54,094 nt of DNA from an uncultured Paraglaciecola sp. (GCA_947498355.1 CANMKA010000026.1:1-54094), one strand, 5' to 3'; numbered from the stretch's first letter, positions 1 through 8,892 are shown. Numbers and translations: made by a program. The notes: generated from the sequence alone by a model not told the origin.

Positions 1-78
1 AATTTAGACCGGCTGCATACCGCTAACAACGATATGTCGCCAATTAACTATGAAAATTCCTTTAGAAAAGTGTCCTGA
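1..78 (+). CDS. IS3-family transposase OrfB, C-terminal fragment
   Basis: Frame 1 reads NLDRLHTANNDMSPINYENS followed by FRKVS and a TGA stop at 76-78. This is the usual C-terminus of the DDE integrase (rve) domain of IS3-family OrfB proteins, which ends in a form like R.H...GY.SP..YE. The 5' part, with the catalytic DDE residues, lies outside the window. It belongs to the IS end annotated at 1-95 and is read towards the truncated STAND gene on the opposite strand. Confidence 0.75.
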   Translation, partial: NLDRLHTANNDMSPINYENSFRKVS

Positions 79-95
79 TTTAGTTGTGCAGAACA
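1..95 (+). mobile_element. IS3-family insertion sequence, right end only
   Basis: The window opens inside an IS3-family element. Bases 1-78 encode the end of the OrfB transposase, and bases 59-95 are the right inverted repeat. Its reverse complement starts TGTTCTGC and contains CAGGACACTTTT. Aligned with the IS left end at 53707 (TGATCTGC...CAGGACACTTTA) it matches at about 27 of 37 positions, as expected for the two ends of one IS3-type element. The outer boundary is at base 95/96, where the reading frame of the neighbouring STAND gene is interrupted. The target duplication cannot be checked because the other end is outside the window. Confidence 0.8.
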
Positions 96-2025
96 TACTA
101 ATAGATGGAAGGTATTCATCAGACAGGGCCAGCTCAACTAATTCATCCAACTTGTTTGCTTTGAGTAGCAATACAGGTAGAGCTTCTGAAACATATGGGA
201 ACTCTATTGCTAATGTTTTTATATCTTCTATAAAACTAGCTATTCTTTCTGGTGTTGGTGCAAAGTTATCTTGAAACCACTTTTCCGTTGGTTCATCTCT
301 AAATTGAACAGCATCATCTACTAGCCACAACGGACGGCCTAGGTCAAAAATAAAACTCTTAACGGAGTCTTTAGATACACCAGCTACTGCCGCTAAGACT
401 TGTATTGGCACGAATGGTGGTAACGCAGCCAACCCAATACAAATATTATCAATACTATCCCTATAATTTTTTGGGAAGCTGTCTTTAATCCCTATTATTG
501 TTTGTTCTAATTTACTTTTAATTAAGTCTTCCACTGTAACTACAGAAGAGCTAAAAGATAAAAGAAGCTGTTCCAATGATTGCTCTTTTAAAGACAGAGC
601 GTTCGATTGTACTCGTGGATTTCCTCCGGTGAGTCTTTTAAATTCAATAGCTTGCTCTTTATTGGCCGATGGGTAATTGGTTTTCAAATTGGCGAGTGTT
701 TCTTCATTTGAAAACGTAAGAAGTTCTAGTTTCTGCACTGAACTAGGAGGATCTAAAAGGTCCGCCCTCTCTGGCCTACAGGTAAAAACTAATCTACAAT
801 TTTCCGGTACTGACTCTTTCAGTAACTGGCTTGCGAAGCATTTTGAACCATGTTCTTCGGCAGCCAGTTCAGCATTATCAGCTGCATCAAAGATTAAGAT
901 TAGTAAGGCGCTAGAATCTTGGGATTTTATTGAAGTACAAGCGTCACTAATTCTGCTTAAAAATAAATTGGTCCAGTGTTCATCGGGTTCGTTCCTTGCG
1001 GGAATAACGTGATCGCATAACTCTAAGGTTGCAAGAGTGTTAATTATCTGGGTATAAGCATGTTTAGTTTCATGTCTTTGAGAACTTACTTTTCTATAGC
1101 TTCCATTTCCAAAGCAATCATATGGGATTACTACCGCATTATTGCCAAATTCTTCTGACATGTTATTGCTCAGTATCGACTTTCCTACACCGCCACTTGC
1201 AGTAATAATTGTGTGAGTTTCTGCAGTTTTTATTGTATCAACAATATTTCTCTGTTGATTCCTTGGAATATAGTTGTGAATTGGCTCAAATAGCGGTGGG
1301 GCAGGGAAAAAGTCATCTATGCTTATTGCGTCGAACGCTTCCAGCATGTCTTCTTTTTTTAAAACTTTTGATTTTCCAGGTTCAATTTTCTCCCAGACCT
1401 TAGCTACCAATAGTTTTTCTCTATCGCTTACATTTTTTGAAACGGCAAGGTGATGTAGCTCATGGTGAATATTTAGTTTTTGGCTTTCGTAATTACCTTC
1501 AGAGTCATTTAGTTTCAAGCACCGGCAAAATCCTAGAAGGTTCCTATCATCCAGTTTAGTATATTTTTTTATGTTCTTAATAAATCCCTTCGGAGCTTCT
1601 TTGCCATCAGCTATTTTTTTTATATTTCGTTTGAAGTTATCTGAAATTTTGCGATTGGTTAAAATTGTAAACTTAAGTGTTACGTGCTTCTCACCTGCTT
1701 TTTTAAAGGCTAAATACCTATCAGCAAACCCTTTCAAAGTATCGACTAATTTTGATAGTGTAAATGGGTCTTCGGTTCGAACTGTCGAATGCTTCAATTG
1801 GAAGTATTCTATGGATTTTCTTTCTTTTTTACCTTGTCTATATTCGGCCAGATCAACAACGCATTCACCTGCAAGAGTTGACTCTTTTGAGCCTTCAATT
1901 GTTATTTGAGTTAAGTCAGTTGTTAAATCAAGTAATTTCAAACACCGTTTAACCGCCCATCTATAGTGAAAGATATCGCCAGCTCTAGAGAAATGAATCG
2001 AATCAGAGTTTTTATCCATAGTCAC
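4..2025 (-). CDS. Cap4-like nuclease / STAND NTPase, truncated by IS insertion
   Basis: Likely antiphage defence protein of the STAND (Avs-like) class. Residues about 10-230 resemble the Cap4/DUF4297 dsDNA endonuclease domain, with E44, D58 and QLKH at 76-79 as a PD-(D/E)xK-type centre. Residues about 250-600 form a P-loop NTPase: Walker A GGVGKS at 278-283, Walker B LLILIFDAAD at 374-383 and an Arg-containing FTCRPER at 414-420. Members normally continue into a long C-terminal sensor of TPR-like repeats. Here native sequence stops at about residue 643. The last about 30 residues are antisense IS3 sequence, and the stop at 4-6 lies inside the IS. The sensor is therefore missing and the gene is probably non-functional. 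GTG at 2025 is used; ATG at 2019 is an alternative. Domain calls are from motif reading; the exact Avs subfamily is not certain. Confidence 0.75.
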   Translation of the reverse strand: MTMDKNSDSIHFSRAGDIFHYRWAVKRCLKLLDLTTDLTQITIEGSKESTLAGECVVDLAEYRQGKKERKSIEYFQLKHSTVRTEDPFTLSKLVDTLKGFADRYLAFKKAGEKHVTLKFTILTNRKISDNFKRNIKKIADGKEAPKGFIKNIKKYTKLDDRNLLGFCRCLKLNDSEGNYESQKLNIHHELHHLAVSKNVSDREKLLVAKVWEKIEPGKSKVLKKEDMLEAFDAISIDDFFPAPPLFEPIHNYIPRNQQRNIVDTIKTAETHTIITASGGVGKSILSNNMSEEFGNNAVVIPYDCFGNGSYRKVSSQRHETKHAYTQIINTLATLELCDHVIPARNEPDEHWTNLFLSRISDACTSIKSQDSSALLILIFDAADNAELAAEEHGSKCFASQLLKESVPENCRLVFTCRPERADLLDPPSSVQKLELLTFSNEETLANLKTNYPSANKEQAIEFKRLTGGNPRVQSNALSLKEQSLEQLLLSFSSSVVTVEDLIKSKLEQTIIGIKDSFPKNYRDSIDNICIGLAALPPFVPIQVLAAVAGVSKDSVKSFIFDLGRPLWLVDDAVQFRDEPTEKWFQDNFAPTPERIASFIEDIKTLAIEFPYVSEALPVLLLKANKLDELVELALSDEYLPSISMFCTTKSGHFSKGIFIVNWRHIVVSGMQPV

Positions 2026-2180
2026 ACTAATAGTTTCTTCCTTTACTAATCAATAGATTATGTCTCACAAAATAAAAAACAAGGCAAATTGAAAATTTAT
2101 ATTAGTGTTACATGAAATTCAGATATTGAGGCTGCTGCTATAACGCTGTTTCCAGCTGTATAAATGGTTTAATTTTTTAA

Positions 2181-2408
2181 ATCACTTCTCACCAAGTGAT
2201 AGGCCAAGAATTTGATGGAGTGGCAGTCACTATTGATAAATATTTTAGATACAACAAGGATGGCAAACTAGCATATGTAGGCAGTTCGTATTATTATCCC
2301 GTGAAAATGCTATTCCAAAATATTACTCGCGCACGTAAAAGGCTTGACCTGATCATCATAGACAATGAAGATTTACTAAACAGGTGCGTAGATATATTAA
2401 AGACTTAA
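2181..2408 (+). pseudogene. C-terminal remnant of a superfamily-1 (UvrD/Schlafen-like) helicase
   Basis: The frame opens right after a TAA at 2178-2180 and reads THQVIGQEFDGV near its start, then MLFQNITRARKRLDLIII and a short tail ending at a TAA at 2406-2408. The pair 'IGQEFD ... TRAR+.L' is typical of the last helicase motifs (V/VI, UvrD_C_2-like) of AAA/DUF2075/Schlafen-type superfamily-1 helicases, which are several hundred residues long. Only about 75 residues remain and there is no upstream ATPase core, so this is a decayed gene. GTG at 2196 could serve as a start but a functional product is unlikely. It lies next to the truncated STAND gene, suggesting an eroded defence island. Confidence 0.6.
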
Positions 2409-2425
2409 CTTTTGTTTCCACATGA

Positions 2426-2590
2426 TTAGCCTATGACTAATCCAGTTATTTGGTAATCAAAGTTAGATTGAAGAATGTCCTTATTCGAAGGGGGACAAAT
2501 TGATATCAATAAATATTCCTTATCATCACAATTATAAGTAGGAAGGTCTCGCAAAGTGCCGTTACATAACACATCATCACATATCAGCAT
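2426..2590 (-). CDS. possible 54-aa protein or gene remnant, unknown
   Basis: An uninterrupted minus-strand frame starts at ATG 2590 with a GAGG six bases upstream and encodes 54 residues. It begins MLICDDVLCNGTLRDLP, continues through LISICPPSNKD and ends with ITGLVIG and a TAA stop. Four cysteines and the balanced composition make it look coding rather than random. I recognise no family. It lies in the decayed accessory patch between the helicase remnant and recR, so it may be the tail of a lost gene. Confidence 0.25.
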   Translation of the reverse strand: MLICDDVLCNGTLRDLPTYNCDDKEYLLISICPPSNKDILQSNFDYQITGLVIG

Positions 2591-2816
2591 TGAAGCCTCA
2601 TTAGACTTTAAAATGCCGTTTTAAGCGATGCATGGGTAAACGTGAATTTTCTATGCAGTTAGAGCGGGCATTGCTTTAGCTGCCCTGGCAATCTGTTTTT
2701 AGATAATGTGTAGATAACGTATATGTATATTCGTTTTTGCCCAACCAAGAGTTTTAGGCAGTAATTATGGGAAGCCAACCGTTATATTCCCGCCATCCCT
2801 TACTAGGTGTTTTTTG
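2591..2816. other. intergenic region before recR
   Basis: No gene is recognisable. In most gammaproteobacteria recR directly follows dnaX and ybaB. Neither is present here, and I find no readable ybaB C-terminus in any frame. The junction between accessory sequence and core genome probably lies in this stretch. No convincing promoter for recR was identified. Confidence 0.4.
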
Positions 2817-3416
2817 ATGCAGTTTAGCCCTTTAATCAAATCTTTGATTGATTCATTTAAGATTTTACCCGGAGTAGGGCCCAAAAGTGCCCAACGTATG
2901 GCGTTTCACCTTTTGGAGCGAAATCGCCAAGGTGCATTGCAGCTAAGTCAGGTACTGCACGATGCTATGGAGCATGTCAAGCATTGCGAACAATGCCGTA
3001 CTTTTTGTGAGAAGACCTTGTGTGATATTTGTTCCAACCCCAAACGCCAAGACAGTACTCAGATCTGCGTAGTCGAATCTCCCCAAGATGTGTTGGCTAT
3101 TGAGCAAACAGCAGAGTTTTCTGGACGTTATTTTGTCTTAATGGGGCACTTGTCACCCATAGATGGGGTAGGGCCTGCAGATATAGGTTTAGACAACCTA
3201 GGCGAAATCCTCGAGGGGGGGAATATTACTGAAGTGATTTTGGCAACTAACCCAACGGTTGAGGGTGAGGCAACCGCCCATTACATTGCGCAAATGTGTA
3301 AATCTGCCGGGGTCAACGCTAGCCGTATTGCCCACGGTGTGCCAGTTGGTGGCGAGCTTGAGTTTTTAGATGGTAATACGCTAACTCACGCTTTTGCTGG
3401 GCGCAGAGAGTTTTAG
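2817..3416 (+). CDS. recR: recombination mediator protein RecR
   Basis: RecR acts with RecF and RecO to load RecA on gapped DNA. The 199-residue product has the expected N-terminal helix-hairpin-helix region ([20 protein letters not shown]), a four-cysteine zinc motif ([16 protein letters not shown]) and a Toprim domain ([12 protein letters not shown] ... [12 protein letters not shown]). The C-terminus is typical ([12 protein letters not shown]). ATG at 2817 is chosen over the TTG one codon upstream because MQFSPLI matches the usual start of the family. It is followed after about 245 bases by htpG, the common gammaproteobacterial order recR-htpG-adk. Confidence 0.97.
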   Translation: MQFSPLIKSLIDSFKILPGVGPKSAQRMAFHLLERNRQGALQLSQVLHDAMEHVKHCEQCRTFCEKTLCDICSNPKRQDSTQICVVESPQDVLAIEQTAEFSGRYFVLMGHLSPIDGVGPADIGLDNLGEILEGGNITEVILATNPTVEGEATAHYIAQMCKSAGVNASRIAHGVPVGGELEFLDGNTLTHAFAGRREF

Positions 3417-3589
3417 ATTTCGCTGAACAGGTCATTGTTTGAATCGCTTGGTATAACTATTCAGTGATATCTTGCTCCATCAGGCTTATTTGGTCACTCA
3501 CTCCTAACGTTCAGCTTGCTTATTATTTTGTTACTCTGTATTTGTCCGTGCCTTTATGTCATGGATATCAGATTAAATTCATTCCAGTC

Positions 3590-3617
3590 CTTGAAAAGTC
3601 TATTCAAGGCCCTATCT
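3590..3617 (+). promoter_or_regulatory. sigma-32 (RpoH) heat-shock promoter of htpG
   Basis: CTTGAAA at 3590-3596 and CCCTATCT at 3610-3617 are separated by 13 bases. This matches the sigma-32 consensus CTTGAAA-N11-16-CCCCATNT almost perfectly. It lies 45 bases upstream of the htpG ATG, a known RpoH-regulated gene. Confidence 0.8.
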
Positions 3618-3662
3618 CCTATTGCAGCAATTTACTAACCCTCATATAGGAGATACTTGGCT

Positions 3663-5585
3663 ATGGCTGAAACAGCCCATCAAGAAACTCATGGATTTCA
3701 AACTGAAGTAAAACAATTACTTCAACTTATGATCCATTCATTGTACTCAAACAAAGAAATTTTCCTTCGAGAATTGGTCTCAAACGCTGCTGATGCTGCG
3801 GATAAATTACGCTTTAAAGCTTTATCAAACGACAGCCTTTACGAAGGCGACGGCGACTTGCATGTTAAATTAAGCATAGATAAAGATGCAGGCACCATTA
3901 CCATTGCCGACAACGGTATTGGTATGAACAAGGCTGATGTCGTTGAGCATTTAGGCACTATTGCTAAGTCAGGCACGAAAGAGTTCTTTGGCAAACTTTC
4001 GGGTGATGAAGCAAAAGATTCACAACTAATCGGTCAGTTTGGTGTGGGCTTCTATTCAGCATTTATTGTTGCTGACAAGGTGACTGTACTCACTCGTGCT
4101 GCTGGTGAAGACAAGTCAAAAGGTGTGCAGTGGGAATCAGCCGGTGAAGGTGAGTTTACTATTGCCGAAATCGAAAAGGCGTCTAGAGGAACTGAAATCA
4201 TCTTACATTTACGTGAAGATGAGAAAGAGTTTTTAGATGACTGGAAACTTCGCTCTATTGTTAGCAAGTATTCTGATCACATCAGTATTCCGGTAAAAAT
4301 GTACAAAGAAGAAGTGCCAGAGCAAGATGGCCCAGATGATACGAAAATTCCTGCAGTGCCAGCTCACTGGGAATCAGTAAACAAGGCAACGGCTTTGTGG
4401 ACTCGTGATAAATCTGATGTCAGCGACGATGAATATAAAGAATTTTATAAGCATATTTCTCATGATTTTGCCGACCCGATGGCTTGGGCTCACAATAAAG
4501 TAGAAGGTAAAACCGAATACACTAGTTTACTTTATATCCCAACTAAAGCGCCGTTTGATTTGTGGAATCGCGATCAGAAACATGGGCTTAAGTTATATGT
4601 ACAGCGTGTCTTTATTATGGATGACGCTGAGCAAATGCTGCCAACTTACTTACGTTTTGTTAAAGGTTTGCTTGATTCGAATGATTTACCTTTGAATGTA
4701 TCTCGCGAAATATTGCAAGATAACAAAGTGACTCAGGCCATGCGTCAAGGCTGTACTAAGCGCGTGTTACAGATGCTTGAAAAAACGGCGAAGAAAGATG
4801 CAGAACAGTATCAAAGCTTCTGGTCTGAATTTGGTAATGTCCTTAAAGAAGGGCCTGCTGAAGATCACGCGAATAAAGAAAAAATTGCTGGTTTATTAAG
4901 ATTTGCATCAACCCACAATGATTCTGAAGCACAAACTGTGTCTTTAGCTGATTACATTGGTCGTATGCAAGACAAGCAAGAAAAAATCTACTACATCACA
5001 GCCGATAGTTATCAAGCCGCTAAATCAAGTCCTCACCTAGAGATCTTCAAGAAGAAAGGTATCGAAGTGTTATTGATGTGCGATCGCGTCGATGAATGGC
5101 TAATGTCGCACTTAACTGATTTTGATGAGAAGTCATTTCAGTCGATTGCACAGGGCGCATTAGATTTAGGTGACCTTGAAGACGAAGATAGCAAAAAAGC
5201 CCAGGAAGAAGCAGAAAAGCAAGTTGAAGGCTTAACTGAGCGAGTTAAAACTGTTTTGGGTGATAAGGTAAAAGAAGTTAAATTCACTCACCGTTTAACA
5301 GACTCTCCTGCTTGTATTGTGGCAGACGAAAATGGTATGACTACTCAAATGGCTAAGTTGATGCAAGCTGCAGGTCAACCTGTACCTGAAACTCAGTATC
5401 ATTTTGAGCTAAATCCGGAGCATCAGTTGGTTAAAATTTTGGCTGACGTTCAAGACGAAGAGCAATTTGCTAAGTGGTCAGGGGTGTTGTTCGACCAAGC
5501 CGCGTTATCTGAACAAGGTAGTTTAAAAGATCCTGCTAGCTTCGTACAAAACTTGAACAGCTTGCTAATGACCTTAGCTAAATAA
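3663..5585 (+). CDS. htpG: molecular chaperone HtpG (Hsp90)
   Basis: Cytoplasmic ATP-dependent Hsp90 chaperone, 640 residues. The GHKL ATPase motifs are visible: [37 protein letters not shown] and [17 protein letters not shown]. They are followed by the middle domain ([27 protein letters not shown]) and the C-terminal dimerisation domain. ATG 3663 is chosen because AGGAGA at 3648-3653 is well spaced to it; TTG 3657 in the same frame is too close. The gene has its own sigma-32 promoter and a hairpin terminator directly downstream, so it is a single-gene heat-shock unit. Confidence 0.98.
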   Translation: MAETAHQETHGFQTEVKQLLQLMIHSLYSNKEIFLRELVSNAADAADKLRFKALSNDSLYEGDGDLHVKLSIDKDAGTITIADNGIGMNKADVVEHLGTIAKSGTKEFFGKLSGDEAKDSQLIGQFGVGFYSAFIVADKVTVLTRAAGEDKSKGVQWESAGEGEFTIAEIEKASRGTEIILHLREDEKEFLDDWKLRSIVSKYSDHISIPVKMYKEEVPEQDGPDDTKIPAVPAHWESVNKATALWTRDKSDVSDDEYKEFYKHISHDFADPMAWAHNKVEGKTEYTSLLYIPTKAPFDLWNRDQKHGLKLYVQRVFIMDDAEQMLPTYLRFVKGLLDSNDLPLNVSREILQDNKVTQAMRQGCTKRVLQMLEKTAKKDAEQYQSFWSEFGNVLKEGPAEDHANKEKIAGLLRFASTHNDSEAQTVSLADYIGRMQDKQEKIYYITADSYQAAKSSPHLEIFKKKGIEVLLMCDRVDEWLMSHLTDFDEKSFQSIAQGALDLGDLEDEDSKKAQEEAEKQVEGLTERVKTVLGDKVKEVKFTHRLTDSPACIVADENGMTTQMAKLMQAAGQPVPETQYHFELNPEHQLVKILADVQDEEQFAKWSGVLFDQAALSEQGSLKDPASFVQNLNSLLMTLAK

Positions 5586-5612
5586 GGCATAAAACAGTTA
5601 GTTAAGTTATGT

Positions 5613-5636
5613 AAAACGGGCGTAAGTGCCCGTTTT
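5613..5636 (+). terminator. rho-independent terminator after htpG
   Basis: AAAACGGGC at 5613-5621 pairs with GCCCGTTTT at 5628-5636 around a six-base loop, followed by further T, 27 bases after the htpG stop. Confidence 0.8.
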
Positions 5637-5728
5637 TACGTTAAGTCGCGTATTTCATGAATTTTGCTGGCTACTGGGGCGTAATATTCTTGTAACCTTA
5701 AAGTTGAATGTGTAAAGTTGCGCGTTAA

Positions 5729-6406
<678 letters not shown>

Positions 6407-6462
6407 GTACTGCCCATTCTAAGATTATGAGTAGCGGCTCTAAAGCACAGGTTTGGTTTTAC

Positions 6463-6489
6463 AAAAAGAGGGCTTAATGCCTTCTTTTT
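6463..6489 (+). terminator. rho-independent terminator after adk
   Basis: AAAAAGAGGGC (6463-6473) pairs with GCCTTCTTTTT (6479-6489) around a five-base loop, ending in a T-run. The A-tract on the 5' side could let it work on the minus strand too. Confidence 0.75.
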
Positions 6490-6767
6490 CGTTTTAGGTC
6501 CATTCGTACTGGTGAGTGCTTTTCTACTGCCTTATATTTTCTTAGTACTCCGATAAATTTTCCGCTAACAGATTGGCCGTTGGCGCACGACTTGCCTTGT
6601 ACGAAAAGGAAATCGCTACCTGTGACTTCTTTAAAAATTAAATGTGAAGACTAGGCTCTAGTAGCACGTGATTATTGAAGGGATAGATGTGAATTTGCCC
6701 TTTTAATCAGAATAATTGGTATTGTCTGGGTAATTTGGTATAACTGTTTTTTCAATGGAGAGAAATA
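6490..6767. other. intergenic region between adk and the MAPEG gene
   Basis: No supported gene. The minus strand has a 56-codon frame ending at 6474, which includes FLFVQGKSCANGQSVSG. It has no usable start codon and overlaps the adk terminator, so I leave it unannotated. GGAGAG lies seven bases upstream of the MAPEG ATG at 6768. Confidence 0.4.
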
Positions 6768-7154
6768 ATGCATACCCCTATCACTGCTTTTTATGCGGGT
6801 TTACTCGGCATCTTATTCCTATATTTATCTGGTTTAGTGATCCGCCAGCGGTTGGCCGTCAAAGTCTCCCTTGGCGATGGTGATAACAAACATTTGCGAC
6901 AAGTTGTTAGAGCCCATGCTAATTTTAGCGAATATACCCCCATAGTCCTTATTTTGTTGTTTATTGCAGAAGTTAACGGTTCTGATAGTGGGTTACTGCA
7001 TGTGGCGGGTATTTCAATACTTGCAGGGCGTTTTTTACACGCATTTGGTTTAAGGCGGCATTACGCACAAAGTTGGCAACGTTTGGTGGGTATGGTTGCA
7101 ACGTTTGGAACCATTTTTTTACTGGCAGTTTTGAATATTTTGATTTTATATTAG
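6768..7154 (+). CDS. MAPEG-family inner-membrane protein
   Basis: A 128-residue protein with about four hydrophobic segments (residues about 5-25, 55-72, 78-92, 105-127). It carries the family signature RAHANFSEYTPIVLILL around residues 48-65, which in MAPEG proteins lies near the glutathione/lipid site, plus AGRFLHAFGLRR. It resembles E. coli YecN. MAPEG members include glutathione S-transferase-like membrane enzymes, but the substrate of the bacterial YecN-type group is not established. It ends at a perfect-palindrome terminator shared with the convergent hsp20 gene. Confidence 0.9.
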   Translation: MHTPITAFYAGLLGILFLYLSGLVIRQRLAVKVSLGDGDNKHLRQVVRAHANFSEYTPIVLILLFIAEVNGSDSGLLHVAGISILAGRFLHAFGLRRHYAQSWQRLVGMVATFGTIFLLAVLNILILY

Positions 7155-7181
7155 AAACTTGTGGTGAGTATAAATAATTAA

Positions 7182-7205
7182 AAACGACGCCAATTGGCGT
7201 CGTTT
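7182..7205. terminator. bidirectional terminator between MAPEG and hsp20 genes
   Basis: AAACGACGCC and GGCGTCGTTT form a perfect ten-base stem around AATT, with A-rich and T-rich flanks. It is placed between two convergent genes. Confidence 0.8.
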
Positions 7206-7235
7206 GTCTATTTGCTCATAGATGTTAACTAGGCA

Positions 7236-7673
7236 TTAGTTATTTTCGAGCAAGGTACTGCCTATTTCTATTTTTCTCGGCTTTTTAGCTTCAGGAACAA
7301 GTCGTTCTAGGTCGACATGTAATAAGCCATTTTCTAGGTCAGCACCAAGTACTTTTACATGGTCTCCGAGTTGAAATTTTCGTTCAAAGCTTCGTTCTGA
7401 GATCCCTTTATGTAAAAATTTACGTTCGTCGTCTTTGCTGCCTTTGGTACCAATGACCTGAAGTGTATTTTCTTGCACTTCTATGCTGACTTCGTCTTTA
7501 GCAAAGCCGGCTACTGCCATGGTGATTCGGTATTTGTCTTCCGCTAACAACTCAATGTTGTAGGGAGGATAGCTAGATTGTTTTTCGTTTCTGGATGCAG
7601 TGTCAATCATAGAAGCTAAGTGATCAAAGCCAATGAAAGAACGGTATAGTGGAGATAGATCGATGTTACGCAT
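7236..7673 (-). CDS. ibpA: small heat shock protein, IbpA/Hsp20 family
   Basis: ATP-independent holdase that binds aggregating proteins on heat stress. Of its 145 residues, about 36-130 form the alpha-crystallin domain (YRITMAVAGFAKDEVSIEV ... LENGLLHVDLERLVPE). The C-terminal IxI anchor is seen as PRKIEIG, and the N-terminal start MRNIDLSPLYRSFIGFD is typical of IbpA. ATG 7673 is preferred over the in-frame ATG at 7697 because AGGA at 7681-7684 (minus strand) is correctly spaced. The upstream ATG would place the Shine-Dalgarno inside the gene. The mRNA leader has a ROSE-like thermometer and the gene a sigma-32 promoter. Confidence 0.95.
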   Translation of the reverse strand: MRNIDLSPLYRSFIGFDHLASMIDTASRNEKQSSYPPYNIELLAEDKYRITMAVAGFAKDEVSIEVQENTLQVIGTKGSKDDERKFLHKGISERSFERKFQLGDHVKVLGADLENGLLHVDLERLVPEAKKPRKIEIGSTLLENN

Positions 7674-7796
7674 ATTGATATCCTCAAAATTAAGCAATAT
7701 TAAAGTGTTGTCCCGAATATTCGGCGACAGGTTTAAGCGTGTTAGTTACGCTTAGGGACCATTTGGTCTAAGTTTGTCGACCCTTTCGGCGTCGAC
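7674..7796 (-). promoter_or_regulatory. ROSE-like RNA thermometer in the hsp20 5' leader
   Basis: On the minus strand ATATTGCT (7700-7693) pairs with AGGATAT (7684-7678), the Shine-Dalgarno region, leaving one bulged G and an eight-base loop. A UUGCU facing the Shine-Dalgarno with a bulged G is the hallmark of ROSE elements. Upstream lie further hairpins: CCGAATATTCGG (7713-7724), a seven-base stem 7734-7740/7748-7754, GACC-AAAT-GGTC (7757-7768) and a GTCGAC stem (7776-7796). ROSE leaders typically carry several such hairpins. Heating would open the weak A/U-rich last stem and allow translation. Confidence 0.7.
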
Positions 7797-7804
7797 AATA
7801 AAAT

Positions 7805-7833
7805 ATATGAAGACGGGCTTCTGAAATTTCAAT
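7805..7833 (-). promoter_or_regulatory. probable sigma-32 promoter of hsp20
   Basis: On the minus strand ATTGAAA (7833-7827) and CTTCATAT (7812-7805) are separated by 14 bases. They match 6 of 7 and 6 of 8 positions of the sigma-32 consensus. Transcription would start near 7797, at the first leader hairpin. Confidence 0.6.
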
Positions 7834-7941
7834 AAAAAATTTAAATTAATTTTTAACTTATTGTTTTTATTAGAAAATAAGATTTAAAATTAAGATATAT
7901 TATTAATTGGTGATAAATGGCTATTTAAATAGGGAGCCACA

Positions 7942-8820
7942 GTGCTAAATCGTGTTTTTTTATTAATGAGTTTATGTGTTTTATCTTTAGCCACTACCAA
8001 CTCTCATGCTCTAGATATCGTTCATGTCAACAAACGTCACTCAGTACAAGATACTAGAACGGTTTATCCCCATGCTGTTCTTCACAAAGCTTTAGACGTT
8101 TCTAGTGAGCGTTATGGGCCTTTTAAAGTGACGGTCAATGAGTTTGTACTACCCAATAATCGAACCATAGATTTACTCGAACATGGCGAAATTCTAAATG
8201 TTGTTATGGTAGTGACCAGTACCGAGTGGGAAAGTCGCACTATTCCTATTCGTATTCCGTTAAGGATGGGGGCGCTTGCCTATCGAGTTTTGGTGGTAAA
8301 CGAACATTCTCTTGCAAAATTTGAGCAAGTAACCGACTTACAAAGTCTTAAAGCCTTGACTGTTGGTCTGCACCGGAATTGGGTTACTTGGAATATTATG
8401 ACCGATCTTGGATTTGATGTGGGCAGTGGTTACTCCTATGAATCGTTATTTGGCATGTTATCTAAACGCAGATTCGACTATTTGCCAAGGGGAGTGCATG
8501 AAGTCTACGACGAGCTGAAGATCAGGCATAAACGCTATCCAGGTATTGTGATAGAGCCAAAATTGGCGCTATATATCCCATCACCTTTTTACATGTTTGT
8601 ATCGCCTAAACACCCACGCATCGCGGAGAGGCTAACGTTTGGACTGGAGAAAATGGTTAAAGATGGGACCTTGAAATCCATGTTTTTGGCCCATTATGGT
8701 GATACGTACAAACAAGCTAACTTAAAAAATCGCACTATTATCGATATAGGTAATCCACTGCTACCAAAAGAAACGCCTTTAGATCGAGAAGAGCTGTGGC
8801 TCGATTTTCTTGCTCTGTAG
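7942..8820 (+). CDS. periplasmic solute-binding-like protein (SBP family 3 fold)
   Basis: A 292-residue exported protein: residues 1-23 are a signal peptide (LNRVFLLMSLCVLSLATTNS then HAL). The rest resembles the PBP2/SBP_bac_3 fold in spacing (DLQSLKALTVGLHRNWVTW ... GMLSKRRFDYLPRGVHEVYD ... GLEKMVKDGTLKSMF). Solitary copies like this are common in Alteromonadales and often lack a cognate ABC permease; none is nearby. The ligand is unknown, and a sensory or orphan role is possible. GTG start with AGGGAG about eight bases upstream. Confidence 0.75.
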   Translation: MLNRVFLLMSLCVLSLATTNSHALDIVHVNKRHSVQDTRTVYPHAVLHKALDVSSERYGPFKVTVNEFVLPNNRTIDLLEHGEILNVVMVVTSTEWESRTIPIRIPLRMGALAYRVLVVNEHSLAKFEQVTDLQSLKALTVGLHRNWVTWNIMTDLGFDVGSGYSYESLFGMLSKRRFDYLPRGVHEVYDELKIRHKRYPGIVIEPKLALYIPSPFYMFVSPKHPRIAERLTFGLEKMVKDGTLKSMFLAHYGDTYKQANLKNRTIIDIGNPLLPKETPLDREELWLDFLAL

Positions 8821-8892
8821 TTAATTGAGTTTGTACAAGCCCTTTGCGCGAAAAAAGCTTACAATGCAGGCAAATTCCCAAGGAAATACCAA

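Noticed and set aside
3464..3649. 61-aa plus-strand frame between recR and htpG
   Set aside because: It contains the htpG sigma-32 promoter and has a composition typical of non-coding DNA.
6474..6644. 56-codon minus-strand frame after adk
   Set aside because: No usable start codon and overlap with the adk terminator; mentioned only in the intergenic entry.
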